NCBI RefSeq assembly: GCF_004768545.1
Contig: NZ_CP038635.1
Span: forward strand, 620,001 to 684,000
Direction: 5' to 3'
DNA length: 64,000 nucleotides
From: Cupriavidus oxalaticus
GTDB lineage: Bacteria; Pseudomonadota; Gammaproteobacteria; Burkholderiales; Burkholderiaceae
Within the stretch, counting starts at the first letter, position 1, and the number at the start of each line of letters is the position of its first letter. A program made the translations under genes and the position numbers. A model generated the notes under the pieces. That model did no database searches. It worked only from the letters and a program-made list of their open reading frames with translations, and was not told where the DNA came from. This document shows positions 24,551 through 34,438 of this stretch, piece after piece.

Positions 24551-26148
24551 GCGCCGCTGTCAATCCCACCGTCAACACCATCTTCGTGCCGCGCGATTCC
24601 ACCGCGCTGGCGCTCGGCGCCGATGAAGTCGCCCGCGCGATCGAACGCGAGGCGGCCCGCCGCGGCGAAGCCGTGCGAATCGTCCGCAACGGCTCGCGCG
24701 GCATGTTCTGGCTGGAGCCGCTGGTCGAGGTGCAGACCGAAGCGGGGCGCGTGGCCTATGGCCCGGTCAGCGCGGCAGACGTGCCGGCGCTGTTCGACGC
24801 GGGCCTGCTGCAGGGCGGCGCGCATGCGCTGGCGCACGGCCTGACCGAAGAGATCCCGTTCCTGAAGAAGCAGGAGCGCCTGACCTTCGCCCGCGTCGGC
24901 ATCACCGACCCGCTGTCGCTGGACGACTACCGCGCGCACGAAGGCTTTGCCGGCCTGGAGCGCGCGTTGTCGATGGCGCCCGCCGAGATCGTGCAGGAGG
25001 TCACCGATTCCGGCCTGCGCGGCCGCGGCGGCGCCGCCTTCCCGACCGGCATCAAGTGGAAGACGGTGCTGGGCGCGCAGTCGGCCATCAAATACATCGT
25101 CTGCAATGCCGACGAAGGCGACTCGGGCACGTTCTCCGACCGCATGGTGATGGAAGACGACCCCTTCATGCTGATCGAAGGCATGACCATCGCCGGCCTC
25201 GCGGTGGGCGCCGAGCAGGGCTACATCTACTGCCGTTCCGAATACCCCCACGCCATCGCCGTGCTGGAAAGCGCGATTGCCATCGCCAACGCGGCCGGCT
25301 GGCTGGGAGACGATCTGCGCGGCAGCGGCAAGCGCTTCCACCTCGAAGTGCGCAAGGGCGCCGGCGCCTATGTCTGCGGCGAGGAAACCGCGCTGCTGGA
25401 AAGCCTGGAAGGCAAGCGCGGCGTGGTGCGCGCCAAGCCGCCGCTGCCGGCGCTGGAGGGCTTGTTCGGCAAGCCCACCGTGATCAACAACGTAATCTCG
25501 CTGGCCACCGTGCCGGTGATCCTGGCGCGCGGCGCGCAGTACTACCGCGACTACGGCATGGGCCGTTCGCGCGGCACGCTGCCGTTCCAGCTGGCCGGCA
25601 ATATCAAGCAAGGCGGGCTGGTGGAAAAGGCGTTCGGCGTCACGCTGCGCGAACTGCTGGTTGACTACGGCGGCGGCACCCGCAGCGGCCGCGCCATCCG
25701 CGCGGTGCAAGTGGGCGGGCCGCTGGGCGCCTACCTGCCGGAGACGCGCTTCGACGTGCCGCTGGACTACGAGGCCTATGCCGCGTTCGGCGGCGTGGTC
25801 GGCCACGGCGGCATCGTGGTGTTCGACGAAACCGTCGACATGGCAAAGCAGGCGCGCTACGCGATGGAGTTCTGCGCGATCGAATCCTGCGGCAAGTGCA
25901 CGCCGTGCCGGATCGGCTCGACCCGCGGCGTCGAGGTGATGGACCGCATCATCGCCGGCGAGCAACCGCAGGAAAGCGTCATCCGGCACGTGCAACTGGT
26001 GCGCGACCTGTGCGACACCATGCTTTACGGCTCGCTCTGCGCCATGGGCGGCATGACGCCGTACCCGGTGCTGTCCGCACTGAATGAATTCCCCGAGGAC
26101 TTCGGCCTCGCCCCCAATCGGACCACGACGGCGGCCAAGGCTGCATAA
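24547..26148 (+). CDS. fdsB: NAD-dependent formate dehydrogenase beta subunit FdsB
   Basis: This 533-residue NuoF-like flavoprotein carries the FMN motif [10 protein letters not shown] (about 158), the NADH-binding [19 protein letters not shown] (about 271) and the [4Fe-4S] site [16 protein letters not shown] (about 446). About 120 N-terminal residues form a thioredoxin-like domain that seems to lack cluster cysteines. FMN here reduces NAD+ with electrons from formate. The ATG at 24547 overlaps the fdsG stop and gives a normal family length. The cytoplasmic complex is FdsABG with FdsD. Downstream, fdsA follows after 42 bases. Confidence 0.94.
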   Translation: MSAAVNPTVNTIFVPRDSTALALGADEVARAIEREAARRGEAVRIVRNGSRGMFWLEPLVEVQTEAGRVAYGPVSAADVPALFDAGLLQGGAHALAHGLTEEIPFLKKQERLTFARVGITDPLSLDDYRAHEGFAGLERALSMAPAEIVQEVTDSGLRGRGGAAFPTGIKWKTVLGAQSAIKYIVCNADEGDSGTFSDRMVMEDDPFMLIEGMTIAGLAVGAEQGYIYCRSEYPHAIAVLESAIAIANAAGWLGDDLRGSGKRFHLEVRKGAGAYVCGEETALLESLEGKRGVVRAKPPLPALEGLFGKPTVINNVISLATVPVILARGAQYYRDYGMGRSRGTLPFQLAGNIKQGGLVEKAFGVTLRELLVDYGGGTRSGRAIRAVQVGGPLGAYLPETRFDVPLDYEAYAAFGGVVGHGGIVVFDETVDMAKQARYAMEFCAIESCGKCTPCRIGSTRGVEVMDRIIAGEQPQESVIRHVQLVRDLCDTMLYGSLCAMGGMTPYPVLSALNEFPEDFGLAPNRTTTAAKAA

Positions 26149-26190
26149 GCCGACACAGTCTGACGCCAGAACAGAACACGGGAGACAAAG

Positions 26191-29082
26191 ATGGACTGCC
26201 GCGATGTAATCGACTTCGGTACCCCCGCCACCGAATCGACCGAGATGGTCACCCTTGAAGTCGACGGCGTCAGCGTCACCGTGCCCGCCGGCACGTCGGT
26301 GATGCGCGCCGCGATGGAAGCCGAGATCGCCGTGCCCAAGCTGTGCGCGACCGACAGCCTCAAGGCCTTCGGCTCGTGCCGCCTGTGCCTGGTCGAGATC
26401 GAGGGGCGCCGCGGCTACCCGGCCTCGTGCACCACGCCGGTGGAAGCCGGCATGAAGGTGAAGACGCAGAGCGACAAGCTCGCCGACCTGCGCCGCGGCG
26501 TGATGGAGCTGTATATCTCGGACCACCCGCTCGACTGCCTGACCTGCCCGACCAACGGCAACTGCGAGCTGCAGGACATGGCCGGCGTGGTGGGCCTGCG
26601 CGAGGTGCGCTACAACGACGGCGGCCCCGAGGCGAAGCCGATTGCCACGCACACGGCTTTGAAGAAGGACGAGTCCAACCCGTACTTCACCTACGACGCG
26701 TCCAAGTGCATCGTCTGCAACCGCTGCGTGCGCGCTTGCGAGGAAACGCAAGGCACCTTCGCGCTGACCATCAGCGGCCGCGGGTTTGACTCGCGCGTGT
26801 CGCCCGGCACCAGCCAGTCGTTCATGGACTCGGACTGCGTCTCGTGCGGCGCCTGCGTGCAGGCGTGCCCGACCGCGACGCTGACCGAGACCTCGGTCAT
26901 CAAGCTGGGCCAGGCCTCGCACAGCACCGTCACCACCTGCGCCTACTGCGGCGTGGGCTGCTCGTTCAAGGCGGAGATGAAGGGCAACGAGGTCGTGCGC
27001 ATGGTGCCGTACAAGGACGGCAAGGCCAACGAAGGCCACGCCTGCGTCAAGGGCCGCTTTGCCTGGGGCTACGCCACGCACAAGGACCGCATCCTCAAGC
27101 CGATGATCCGCGCGAAGATCACCGACCCGTGGCGCGAAGTGTCGTGGGAAGAGGCGATCGGCTACGCGGCTTCCGAGTTCAAGCGCATCCAGGCGCAGCA
27201 CGGCAAGGATTCGATCGGCGGCATCGTATCGTCGCGCTGCACCAACGAAGAGGGCTACCTGGTGCAGAAGCTGGTGCGCGCCGCCTTCGGCAACAACAAC
27301 GTCGACACCTGCGCGCGCGTGTGCCATTCGCCCACCGGCTATGGCCTGAAGCAGACGCTGGGCGAATCGGCGGGCACGCAGACCTTCAAGTCGGTGGAGA
27401 AGGCCGACGTGATCATGGTGATCGGCGCCAACCCGACCGACGGCCACCCGGTGTTTGCGTCGCGCATGAAGAAGCGCCTGCGTGCCGGCGCCAAGCTGAT
27501 CGTGGTCGACCCGCGCCGGATCGACCTGGTCGACTCGCCGCATATCCGCGCTGATTTCCACCTGCAGCTGCGTCCGGGAACCAACGTCGCGCTGGTGACG
27601 TCGCTGGCCCACGTGATCGTCACCGAAGGCCTGCTCAACGAAGCCTTTATCGCCGAACGCTGCGAGGATCGTGCCTTCGGGCAATGGCGCGACTTTGTCG
27701 CGCTGCCGGAGAACTCGCCCGAGGCGATGGAATCCGTCACCGGCATTCCAGCCGACCAGCTGCGCGCTGCCGCGCGCCTGTATGCCACCGGCGGCAACGC
27801 CGCGATCTATTACGGCCTGGGCGTCACCGAGCATGCGCAGGGTTCCACCACCGTGATGGGCATCGCCAACCTGGCCATGGCCACCGGCAATATCGGCCGC
27901 GAGGGCGTGGGCGTGAATCCGCTGCGCGGGCAGAACAACGTGCAGGGCTCGTGCGATATCGGCTCGTTCCCGCATGAGCTGCCTGGCTATCGCCACGTGT
28001 CGGACTCGACCGTGCGCGGCATGTTCGAGGCCGCGTGGAATGTCGAGATCAGCCCCGAGCCGGGCCTGCGCATTCCCAACATGTTCGAGGCCGCGCTTGG
28101 TGGCAGCTTCAAGGGCCTTTACTGCCAGGGCGAGGACATCGTCCAGTCGGATCCGAACACGCAGCACGTGTCCGCGGCGCTCTCGTCGATGGAATGCATC
28201 GTGGTGCAGGACATCTTCCTGAACGAGACCGCCAAGTACGCGCACGTGTTCCTGCCGGGTTCGTCGTTCCTGGAGAAGGACGGCACCTTCACCAATGCCG
28301 AACGCCGCATCTCGCGCGTGCGCAAGGTGATGCCGCCCAAGGCCGGCTACGCCGACTGGGAAGCCACCATCCTGCTGGCCAACGCGCTCGGCTACCCGAT
28401 GGACTACACCCACCCGTCGCAGATCATGGACGAGATCGCGCGCCTGACGCCGACGTTCTCCGGCGTCAGCTACAAGCGGCTCGACGAGCTGGGCAGCATC
28501 CAGTGGCCGTGCAACGCCGACGCGCCGGAAGGCACGCCGACCATGCACATCGACGCCTTCGTGCGCGGCAAGGGCAAGTTCATCATCACCAAGTACGTGC
28601 CGACCACCGAGAAGATCACGCGCGCCTTCCCGCTGATCCTGACCACCGGGCGCATCCTGTCGCAGTACAACGTGGGCGCGCAGACGCGGCGCACCGACAA
28701 CGTCTACTGGCACGCCGAGGACCGGCTGGAAATCCATCCGCACGACGCGGAAGAGCGCGGCATCAAGGACGGCGACTGGGTCGGCGTGCAGAGCCGCGCG
28801 GGCGATACGGTGCTGCGGGCCATCGTCAGCGAGCGCATGCAGCCGGGCGTGGTCTACACCACCTTCCACTTCCCGGAATCCGGCGCCAACGTGATCACCA
28901 CCGACAACTCGGACTGGGCCACCAACTGCCCGGAATACAAGGTCACCGCGGTGCAGGTGATGCCGGTGGCGCAACCGTCGGCGTGGCAGCAGCAGTACCA
29001 GGACTTCAACACGCAGCAGCTGCAGTTGCTGGAAGCCGCCAGCGCGGATCCGGCACAAACCGCGGCGCAGGCGGCGAACTAA
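26191..29082 (+). CDS. fdsA: NAD-dependent formate dehydrogenase alpha subunit FdsA (Mo-bis-MGD)
   Basis: This 963-residue catalytic subunit oxidises formate to CO2 at a molybdenum bis-MGD centre. Cluster motifs in order are a plant-type [2Fe-2S] site (Cys52 to SCTTP), a His/Cys [4Fe-4S] site (DHPLDCLTCPTNGNC, about 111), two ferredoxin-type sites (CIVCNRCVRACEE, about 173; CVSCGACVQACP, about 216) and a proximal site (CAYCGVGC, about 250). The molybdenum ligand is Cys378 in CARVCHSPTGYG, so this is a cysteine, not a selenocysteine, enzyme. The number agrees with the Cys378 known in the Cupriavidus necator protein. The C-terminal domain (about 845 on) closes the cofactor site. Molybdate supply by the mod genes downstream fits. 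Confidence 0.96.
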   Translation: MDCRDVIDFGTPATESTEMVTLEVDGVSVTVPAGTSVMRAAMEAEIAVPKLCATDSLKAFGSCRLCLVEIEGRRGYPASCTTPVEAGMKVKTQSDKLADLRRGVMELYISDHPLDCLTCPTNGNCELQDMAGVVGLREVRYNDGGPEAKPIATHTALKKDESNPYFTYDASKCIVCNRCVRACEETQGTFALTISGRGFDSRVSPGTSQSFMDSDCVSCGACVQACPTATLTETSVIKLGQASHSTVTTCAYCGVGCSFKAEMKGNEVVRMVPYKDGKANEGHACVKGRFAWGYATHKDRILKPMIRAKITDPWREVSWEEAIGYAASEFKRIQAQHGKDSIGGIVSSRCTNEEGYLVQKLVRAAFGNNNVDTCARVCHSPTGYGLKQTLGESAGTQTFKSVEKADVIMVIGANPTDGHPVFASRMKKRLRAGAKLIVVDPRRIDLVDSPHIRADFHLQLRPGTNVALVTSLAHVIVTEGLLNEAFIAERCEDRAFGQWRDFVALPENSPEAMESVTGIPADQLRAAARLYATGGNAAIYYGLGVTEHAQGSTTVMGIANLAMATGNIGREGVGVNPLRGQNNVQGSCDIGSFPHELPGYRHVSDSTVRGMFEAAWNVEISPEPGLRIPNMFEAALGGSFKGLYCQGEDIVQSDPNTQHVSAALSSMECIVVQDIFLNETAKYAHVFLPGSSFLEKDGTFTNAERRISRVRKVMPPKAGYADWEATILLANALGYPMDYTHPSQIMDEIARLTPTFSGVSYKRLDELGSIQWPCNADAPEGTPTMHIDAFVRGKGKFIITKYVPTTEKITRAFPLILTTGRILSQYNVGAQTRRTDNVYWHAEDRLEIHPHDAEERGIKDGDWVGVQSRAGDTVLRAIVSERMQPGVVYTTFHFPESGANVITTDNSDWATNCPEYKVTAVQVMPVAQPSAWQQQYQDFNTQQLQLLEAASADPAQTAAQAAN

Positions 29083-29097
29083 GCGGAGGGCGACATC

Positions 29098-29970
29098 ATG
29101 ATGCGCTGCATGCAGTCACCGCAGGCCGATCCAGTGGCGCTGGACGAGATGCCGACCCACAGCACCTTTGCCGTCAGCCGCTGGCGGCAGGGCGAAATCT
29201 CGCTCAGCCCCGACGAGGTGGCCGAGGAGGTACCGGTCGCGCTGGAATACAACGGCATCTCGCATGCGGTGATGCTGGCCACGCCGGCCGACCTGGAAGA
29301 CTTCGCGCTCGGTTTCAGCCTGAGCGAAGGCATCGTGCCGACGGCGCGCGATGTCTATGACATCGAAGTCGACACGCGCGAGCACGGCATCGCGGTGCGG
29401 CTGGAAATTGCCTCGGAAGCGTTCATGCAGCTGAAGGAGCGCCGCCGCTCGCTGGCGGGGCGCACCGGTTGCGGACTGTGCGGGACGGAATCGCTGGAGC
29501 AGGTGATGCGCACCCCGGCACCGGTGCGCAGCGACGGCAGCTTCCATACCGACGTGATCCAGGCCGCGTTCGTGCAGCTCCAGCTGCGCCAGGCACTGCA
29601 GCGCCACACCGGCGCCACGCATGCCGCCGCGTGGCTGCGCGCCGATGGCCACGTATCGCTGGTGCGCGAAGACGTGGGCCGCCACAACGCCCTCGACAAG
29701 CTGGCCGGCGCGCTGGCGCGCAGCGGCGAGGACATCTCCACGGGCGCCGTGCTGGTCACCAGCCGCGCCAGCTATGAAATGGTGCTCAAGACCGCCGCCA
29801 TCGGCGCCGGCGTACTGGCGGCAGTGTCGGCGCCGACGGCGCTGGCGGTGCGGCTGGCGGAGCAGACCAATATCACGCTGGCCGGGTTCGTGCGCGCCGG
29901 CGCGCACGTGGTCTATGCCCATCCACAACGCCTGCAACACGGCCTGCAACACGAAGCGAGCCTCGTATGA
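29098..29970 (+). CDS. fdsC: Formate dehydrogenase accessory sulfurtransferase FdsC (FdhD family)
   Basis: This 290-residue protein is of the FdhD family, which transfers sulfur to the molybdenum cofactor and delivers it to formate dehydrogenase. The Cys pair is in TGCGLCGTES (about 123-132), as in FdhD. EDVGRHNALDKLAGAL and VTSRASYEMVLKTAAIG form the cofactor-binding C-domain. The ATGATG start at 29098/29101 is preceded by GGAGGG. It follows fdsA by 15 bases and overlaps fdsD by 4. In Cupriavidus FdsC is known to chaperone FdsA. Confidence 0.93.
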   Translation: MMRCMQSPQADPVALDEMPTHSTFAVSRWRQGEISLSPDEVAEEVPVALEYNGISHAVMLATPADLEDFALGFSLSEGIVPTARDVYDIEVDTREHGIAVRLEIASEAFMQLKERRRSLAGRTGCGLCGTESLEQVMRTPAPVRSDGSFHTDVIQAAFVQLQLRQALQRHTGATHAAAWLRADGHVSLVREDVGRHNALDKLAGALARSGEDISTGAVLVTSRASYEMVLKTAAIGAGVLAAVSAPTALAVRLAEQTNITLAGFVRAGAHVVYAHPQRLQHGLQHEASLV

Positions 29971-30191
29971 ACGTCGACAACCTGATCACCATGGCCAACC
30001 AGATCGGCAGCTTCTTCGAGGCGATGCCTGATCGCGAGGAGGCGGTTTCCGATATCGCCGGGCATATCAAGCGCTTCTGGGAACCGCGCATGCGCAGGGC
30101 GTTGCTGGGACACGTCGACGGCGAATCCGGCGTGGGGCTGGATGCGATCGTACAGGAGGCGCTGGCGCGGCACCGGAGCGTGTTGGAATAG
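29967..30191 (+). CDS. fdsD: Formate dehydrogenase delta subunit FdsD
   Basis: This 74-residue protein starts MNVDNLITMANQIGSFFEAM and ends in a conserved stretch (IAGHIKRFWEPRMRRALLGHV). It matches the short FdsD/FdhD-delta proteins that close fds operons and help assemble the complex. It is highly helical with no cofactor motif. The start overlaps the fdsC stop in ATGA, so translation is probably coupled. It is the last gene of the operon; no convincing terminator follows. Confidence 0.9.
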   Translation: MNVDNLITMANQIGSFFEAMPDREEAVSDIAGHIKRFWEPRMRRALLGHVDGESGVGLDAIVQEALARHRSVLE

Positions 30192-30281
30192 GGTTGCTTG
30201 CCGCAGACGGGCCGCAAAGTTCTGCGTGAATGCGCTGTCGACGTCTGCATAGACCTTGAGCTTCTTCCCGCCCGTCAGGCA

Positions 30282-30977
30282 TCACTTCAGGCGCAAGGGC
30301 TCCAGCAAGGCACCGTCATATTCGGGATGCGAAATCCTGCCCAGCTCCAGCATGCGCCGCAGGATATAGACCTGCCGCTGCCGCGCCCGGCGAGGGTTGG
30401 CGACCGGGTTGTTCGCCGAGGGAGCCTTGGGCAGGCCGGCCAGCATCGCGGATTCGGCCAGCGACAGTTGCGCCAGCGGCTTGCCGAAATAGGTCTGCGC
30501 CGCATCGGCGAAGCCATACGCGCCCTGGCCGAGATAGATCTTGTTCAGGTACAGCTCGAGGATTTCGTCCTTGCTCAGCGCGTCCTCGATCCGGTACGAC
30601 AGCAGCACCTCGTACAGCTTGCGCGTATAGGTCTTGTCGCGCGACAGGTAGAAGTTGCGCGCCACCTGCATGGTGATGGTCGAAGCGCCCTGCGACAGGT
30701 CGTCGGACAGGTTGGCGACGCCCGCGCGGATCACGCCGACGTAGTCGATGCCGTCATGCACGTAGAAGCGCTCGTCCTCGATCGCCACCACGGCGTCGAT
30801 CAGCCCGCGCGGATAGCGCGACAGCGGGACATAGTAAGCGCTGCGGCGAAAATCCGCCAGCGCGTCGAGCGACGGCAATTGCCGCTGGAGGGCGAGGATG
30901 GCAACGGTGGCAAGCAGCGCGCCGCCGACCACGGCGAGCACCAGCAGCCTGACGAAGGCGGACCAGAGGCTTTTCAT
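30282..30977 (-). CDS. GT51 peptidoglycan transglycosylase without transpeptidase domain
   Basis: This 231-residue protein has one N-terminal membrane anchor (FVRLLVLAVVGGALLATVAIL, about 8-28 split here as a single segment) and a GT51 domain. The catalytic Glu is in IEDERFYVHDGID, then QGASTITMQVARNFYL, RKLYEVLLSYRIED and ELYLNKIYLGQGAYG follow. The domain polymerises lipid II glycan strands at the outer face of the inner membrane. Sequence details (NPVANPRRARQRQVYILRRM) are closer to the front half of PBP1a than to MtgA, so this may be a PBP1a-like protein that never had or has lost its transpeptidase. It stands alone, convergent with the fds operon. Confidence 0.85.
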   Translation of the reverse strand: MKSLWSAFVRLLVLAVVGGALLATVAILALQRQLPSLDALADFRRSAYYVPLSRYPRGLIDAVVAIEDERFYVHDGIDYVGVIRAGVANLSDDLSQGASTITMQVARNFYLSRDKTYTRKLYEVLLSYRIEDALSKDEILELYLNKIYLGQGAYGFADAAQTYFGKPLAQLSLAESAMLAGLPKAPSANNPVANPRRARQRQVYILRRMLELGRISHPEYDGALLEPLRLK

Positions 30978-31068
30978 GCCGCGTATTGTGCCAGCCGCGG
31001 GCGGCGGGGGGCGAGTTCCTGCTGTCCCTTGCCGTACCTATGGCCGGCGGCTGGCAGCACCGCGGCGG

Positions 31069-32118
31069 TCAGCCCTTCGGCACCGGCACGCCTACCGCCT
31101 GCGCCAGCTGTTCCAGGTTGCGCCAGATCGCGGGATTGATGTCGAGGGCATCGGCCGCACGCTCGCGGTTGGCCGCCTCGAACTCGCCGGGATACTGCAC
31201 CCGGTCGAAGCCCGGGGCCGTCGGCGTGTCGTGCAGGTATTTGACGAAGGCCTCCACCTCGGCGCTTTCCCAGCTCAGGCCGAGGTCCAGTTCGGGATTG
31301 ACCAGCACCGCGAACATATTGTTGGTGGCCACGCCGCCGCGCGGGTTTTCCGGCTGGATGGTGCCGCCGCCCGACAGCACGCCCGCCAGCAGTTCCGCCA
31401 CCACGCCCAGCGCATAGCCCTTGTGCAGGCCGAACGGCAGCAGCGCGCCGGGATCCTCGCCGAACATGGTCGAGGCGTCGGTGGTGGGATTGCCTTCGGC
31501 ATCGATGATGCTGTTCTCCGGCGCGGCTTCGCCTTTCTCCGCCAGCACGCGCGCCTTGTTGATGGCGATCGCGCTGGTGGCCATGTCGACCACGATCGGC
31601 GGGCGGCCGTTCGGCATGGGGCCGGCGAAACACAGCGGGTTGGTGGTCAGGCGCGCGACGCGGCCGCCGTACGGTGCCACCACCGGCGGGCGGTTGGTTA
31701 CGTTGGTGAAGCTCAGCAGCACGAAGCCGGCCGCCGCCACCAGCTCGCCGTAGTGCCCCATGCGGCCGAGGTGGTGCGAATGGCGCAGCGTGACGATGCA
31801 ATGGCCGTGCTCGCGTACGCGCCCGATGGCCGCCTGCATCACGGTCTTGCCCACGTGCTGGCCGAAGCCGCGATGGCCGTCGAACACCATCAGCGAGCCC
31901 CGGTCCAGCGCGCAGGTGGCGCGGCCATCAATGTTGACGTTGTCGGTCTCGATGGCCTTGCGGTAGTTGGGCAGGATCGAGATGCCGTGGCTGGCGTAGC
32001 CGCAGCGGTCGGCTTCGACCAGGTGCTCGGCGACGTCGTCGGCGATGTCTTCGGGTACCGACTGCGCCACCAGCAGGTCGCGCGCGAAACGGCGGGCGGA
32101 ATCCAGGGAAAGTCTCAT
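31069..32118 (-). CDS. Ldh2/MdhII family NAD(P)-dependent 2-hydroxyacid dehydrogenase
   Basis: This 349-residue protein belongs to the malate/L-lactate/ureidoglycolate/sulfolactate dehydrogenase type 2 family, which is unrelated to Rossmann LDH. Family marks are CGYASHGI (about 40), the catalytic His region TLRHSHHLGRMGHYG (about 112-126), TTNPLCFAGP, DMATSAIAINKA and PFGLHKGYALG. The start at 32118 has GGAGG 6 bases upstream; an ATG at 32133 is poorer. It sits 21 bases after the DASS permease stop, so the pair probably imports and oxidises one hydroxyacid, such as a malate or sulfolactate relative. The exact substrate is not decidable from sequence. Confidence 0.85.
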   Translation of the reverse strand: MRLSLDSARRFARDLLVAQSVPEDIADDVAEHLVEADRCGYASHGISILPNYRKAIETDNVNIDGRATCALDRGSLMVFDGHRGFGQHVGKTVMQAAIGRVREHGHCIVTLRHSHHLGRMGHYGELVAAAGFVLLSFTNVTNRPPVVAPYGGRVARLTTNPLCFAGPMPNGRPPIVVDMATSAIAINKARVLAEKGEAAPENSIIDAEGNPTTDASTMFGEDPGALLPFGLHKGYALGVVAELLAGVLSGGGTIQPENPRGGVATNNMFAVLVNPELDLGLSWESAEVEAFVKYLHDTPTAPGFDRVQYPGEFEAANRERAADALDINPAIWRNLEQLAQAVGVPVPKG

Positions 32119-32139
32119 CGTGGCCTCCGTCATGGCCTC

Positions 32140-33705
32140 TTACACCCAGCCCAGCCAGCGCCAGTAGGTGGCCGCAAACAGCAGCATCAGGCCATAGCCG
32201 ACGATGGTGACCGGGATGCCGATGCGCGCGAACTGGCGGCCGTTGAAGGTCTCGGTGCCCAGGCACACCATGTTCTGCGGGGCGTTGATCGGCAGGATAA
32301 AGCCGAAGCTCACGGTAAAGCCCAGCAGCATGGTCAGGCCGACGCGGTTGATGTCGCCGGGCAGGGTCTGCAGCACCGAGATCAGGATCGGCAGCAGCGC
32401 CGCGGTCAGCGCGGTGGCGCTGGCAAAGCCCAGGTGGATCAGGATCAGGAACGCCGCCAGGATCGCGAACACCATCACCGCGCCCTGCGTGGCCAGGCCC
32501 GAATGCGTCACCACGAACTCGCCCAGCCACTGGCCGGCCTTGGTGGACAGCAGCGCGGTGCCAAGGCTGATGCCGACGCCGAACACGATCAGCGTGCCCC
32601 ACGGCGTGCGCTGCTGCATGGTCTTCCAGTCCATCACGCCGATGCGCGGCAGCATCAGGATCACCAGCCCGACAAAGGTCACCGTGGCGGTGTCGAAGCT
32701 GTGCAGCTTGCCTTCGGTGGCCCAGAACAGCAGCAGGCCGATCGACACCGCGGCCAGGCGCTTCTGCGGGCCGGTCATCGGGCCCAGTCCGGACAGCTCG
32801 CGCTGCACCGCTTCCTTGCCGCCGGGAATGGCGTCGGTCTCGGGCGGCAGCAGCCAGCGCACCAGGAAGTACAGCACCACCGACATGACGATCGCCCACG
32901 GCGCGCCGGCGATCAGCCATTGCAGCCAGGTGATGCGCTCGCCCAGCAGCTTGTCCATGAAGCCCACCGTCAGCAGGTTCTGTGCGGCGGCGGTCTGGAT
33001 GCCGACGTTCCAGATGCTGGTCGCCTGCGCCACCGTGATCATGATGCCGGCGGCGATATTGGATTTCTTGTCGACGCCGAACGCGGCGATCACGCCCATC
33101 ATGATCGGCACCACGCAGGCGCTGCGCGCGGTGGCGCTGGGCACCACCAGGCTCAGCGCGATGGTGACGGCGATCGTGCCGACCAGGATGCGGCGCGTGC
33201 TGGTGCCGATCGCCGACAGCGTCACCAGCGCGATGCGCCGGTCCAGCCCGGTCACGGTCATGGCCGCGGAGATGAACAGCGCGGCGGCCACCAGCGCCAG
33301 CGCGGTGTTGGAGAAGCCGGCCAGCGCCATGCCCAGCGCGCGGGAGGTGCCGTATTGCACGCTGGGGTCGTTGACCGTTGGCGCGAAGCCGATCAGGCCC
33401 GCCATCAGCGAGGTGATCATGATCGCGCTGGCCTCGTACGAGACCGCCTCGGTGATCCACACCACGATGGCGAAGGCAAGGATGGCCAGCATGCGCTGGC
33501 CGGCAATGGTCAGGCCTTCGGGCTGCGGGATCGCGAGTACGCCGAGCAGCACCGCGACGGCGACGAACAGGCCCCAGTGCAGCGTCATCCTGGGCGCGGT
33601 GGCGCTGGCGGTTGCAGCGGTCGGGGGCGCCGTGGGCGGAGTGGGGGTGGCCGGGGAGGCCGGGGAGGCCGGGGAGGCAGGTGAAGCGTGAGAGGTATCG
33701 GGCAT
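32140..33705 (-). CDS. DASS/SLC13 family anion permease
   Basis: This 521-residue inner-membrane protein has many membrane segments and DASS features, including SATARSACVVPIMMGV, the SIWNVGIQTAAAQN region and the second SNT-like site FILPINAPQNMVCLG near the C-terminus. DASS carriers import di- and tricarboxylates or sulfonates with sodium or by exchange. The N-terminal 35 residues are a soluble Ser-Pro-Ala repeat encoded by 9-base DNA repeats. The start at 33705 has AAGGA 8 bases upstream; an ATG at 33714 is an alternative. It is the first gene of a two-gene leftward operon with the Ldh2-type dehydrogenase. Confidence 0.85.
   Translation of the reverse strand: MPDTSHASPASPASPASPATPTPPTAPPTAATASATAPRMTLHWGLFVAVAVLLGVLAIPQPEGLTIAGQRMLAILAFAIVVWITEAVSYEASAIMITSLMAGLIGFAPTVNDPSVQYGTSRALGMALAGFSNTALALVAAALFISAAMTVTGLDRRIALVTLSAIGTSTRRILVGTIAVTIALSLVVPSATARSACVVPIMMGVIAAFGVDKKSNIAAGIMITVAQATSIWNVGIQTAAAQNLLTVGFMDKLLGERITWLQWLIAGAPWAIVMSVVLYFLVRWLLPPETDAIPGGKEAVQRELSGLGPMTGPQKRLAAVSIGLLLFWATEGKLHSFDTATVTFVGLVILMLPRIGVMDWKTMQQRTPWGTLIVFGVGISLGTALLSTKAGQWLGEFVVTHSGLATQGAVMVFAILAAFLILIHLGFASATALTAALLPILISVLQTLPGDINRVGLTMLLGFTVSFGFILPINAPQNMVCLGTETFNGRQFARIGIPVTIVGYGLMLLFAATYWRWLGWV
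33651..33677. repeat. Three tandem copies of CCGGGGAGG
   Basis: A 9-base unit repeated three times inside the start of the DASS permease gene encodes Ser-Pro-Ala repeats of the soluble N-terminal tail. Copy changes would keep the reading frame. Confidence 0.9.
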
Positions 33706-34122
33706 CGCCGTCATCCTTGTGTTGATGATCCTCGTCGAATACCTCGACACGGCGTGCTGGCGATCGGTGCACAAGCCGGCAACTGCACCGGCGGTGGCAT
33801 TGTCGGTCGCGAGGCGGCATCCGCGTCGGGCTTGCTCCGGCGGCCGGGCTTCTGGCCTGGCCGTTGCGTTCGACATGATAGGAATTGTCCGAGCCGGTAG
33901 GGGTGATGTCGAGGCTCCAAAGCGCCTCATTGGGCCTTATTGCGCCGACAATGATTCAGATCAAGTTTTGCTTCGGACGACGAAATCCTGCGGCGGATTC
34001 GTGATCCCATCTGTAAAGGCAGGCGCCACAAGGCCTGGCGGCTGATGCGGCGGACGCGTCGCCACAGCCGGCCAGCCAGGTGATGCATGCGTCAGGGTGA
34101 TCTGAAATAATTGGAGCCGATG
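33706..34122. other. Divergent intergenic region, DASS permease and RRM-like gene
   Basis: The 417 bases hold the promoters of two divergent units. The part around 33930-34000 is less GC-rich. I see no gene, strong palindrome or terminator. Confidence 0.45.
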
Positions 34123-34368
34123 ATGAAGGTTTTGGTGCGCGGACTGAAGGCAGGACTCAGCGCAGCGGCGCTGCGCAAGGCACTGGCGCAATACGCCAGC
34201 ATCCGCTCGGTCGAGCTGGTCGACGCCGGCGACCCGAAGCGCCCGTGGGCCTGGGTCGATATCGACGCCGGCGCGCTGGCGGTGTGGAAGCTGGTGGCGC
34301 GGCTGGACCGGCGCTATATCGCGGGCTCCCACCTGCGCTGGTATGTGCCGGCGTACCGCGGCCGCTGA
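34123..34368 (+). CDS. Small RRM-like protein
   Basis: This 81-residue protein begins MKVLVRGLKAGLSAAALRKAL and continues with SVELVDAGDPKRPWAWVDID, AVWKLVARL and SHLRWYVPAY, a beta-alpha-beta-beta-alpha-beta order like a single RNA-recognition motif. The aromatic RNP residues are only partly kept, so RNA binding is not assured. A GGAG site at 34113-34116 favours the second of two adjacent ATG codons (34123). It is followed after 70 bases by a phosphatase gene in the same direction. Confidence 0.6.
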   Translation: MKVLVRGLKAGLSAAALRKALAQYASIRSVELVDAGDPKRPWAWVDIDAGALAVWKLVARLDRRYIAGSHLRWYVPAYRGR

Positions 34369-34438
34369 GGTTGGGCGCCCGACCTCAGCCACTGACGGCT
34401 GCCGGGTCCGCATCGATAAGAACAGTCAGGGAGCAATA

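Noticed and set aside
24463..29058. A 1531-codon open frame on the minus strand opposite fdsB-fdsA.
   Set aside because: Its sequence is compositionally biased (His, Arg, Gly, Val) with no domain, and it mirrors codon positions of genuine fds genes. High GC removes stops on the complementary strand.
30898..33684. A 928-codon open frame on the plus strand opposite the Ldh2 and DASS genes.
   Set aside because: It is His/Gln/Arg-rich, has no ribosome site or domain, and lies wholly antisense to two clear genes.
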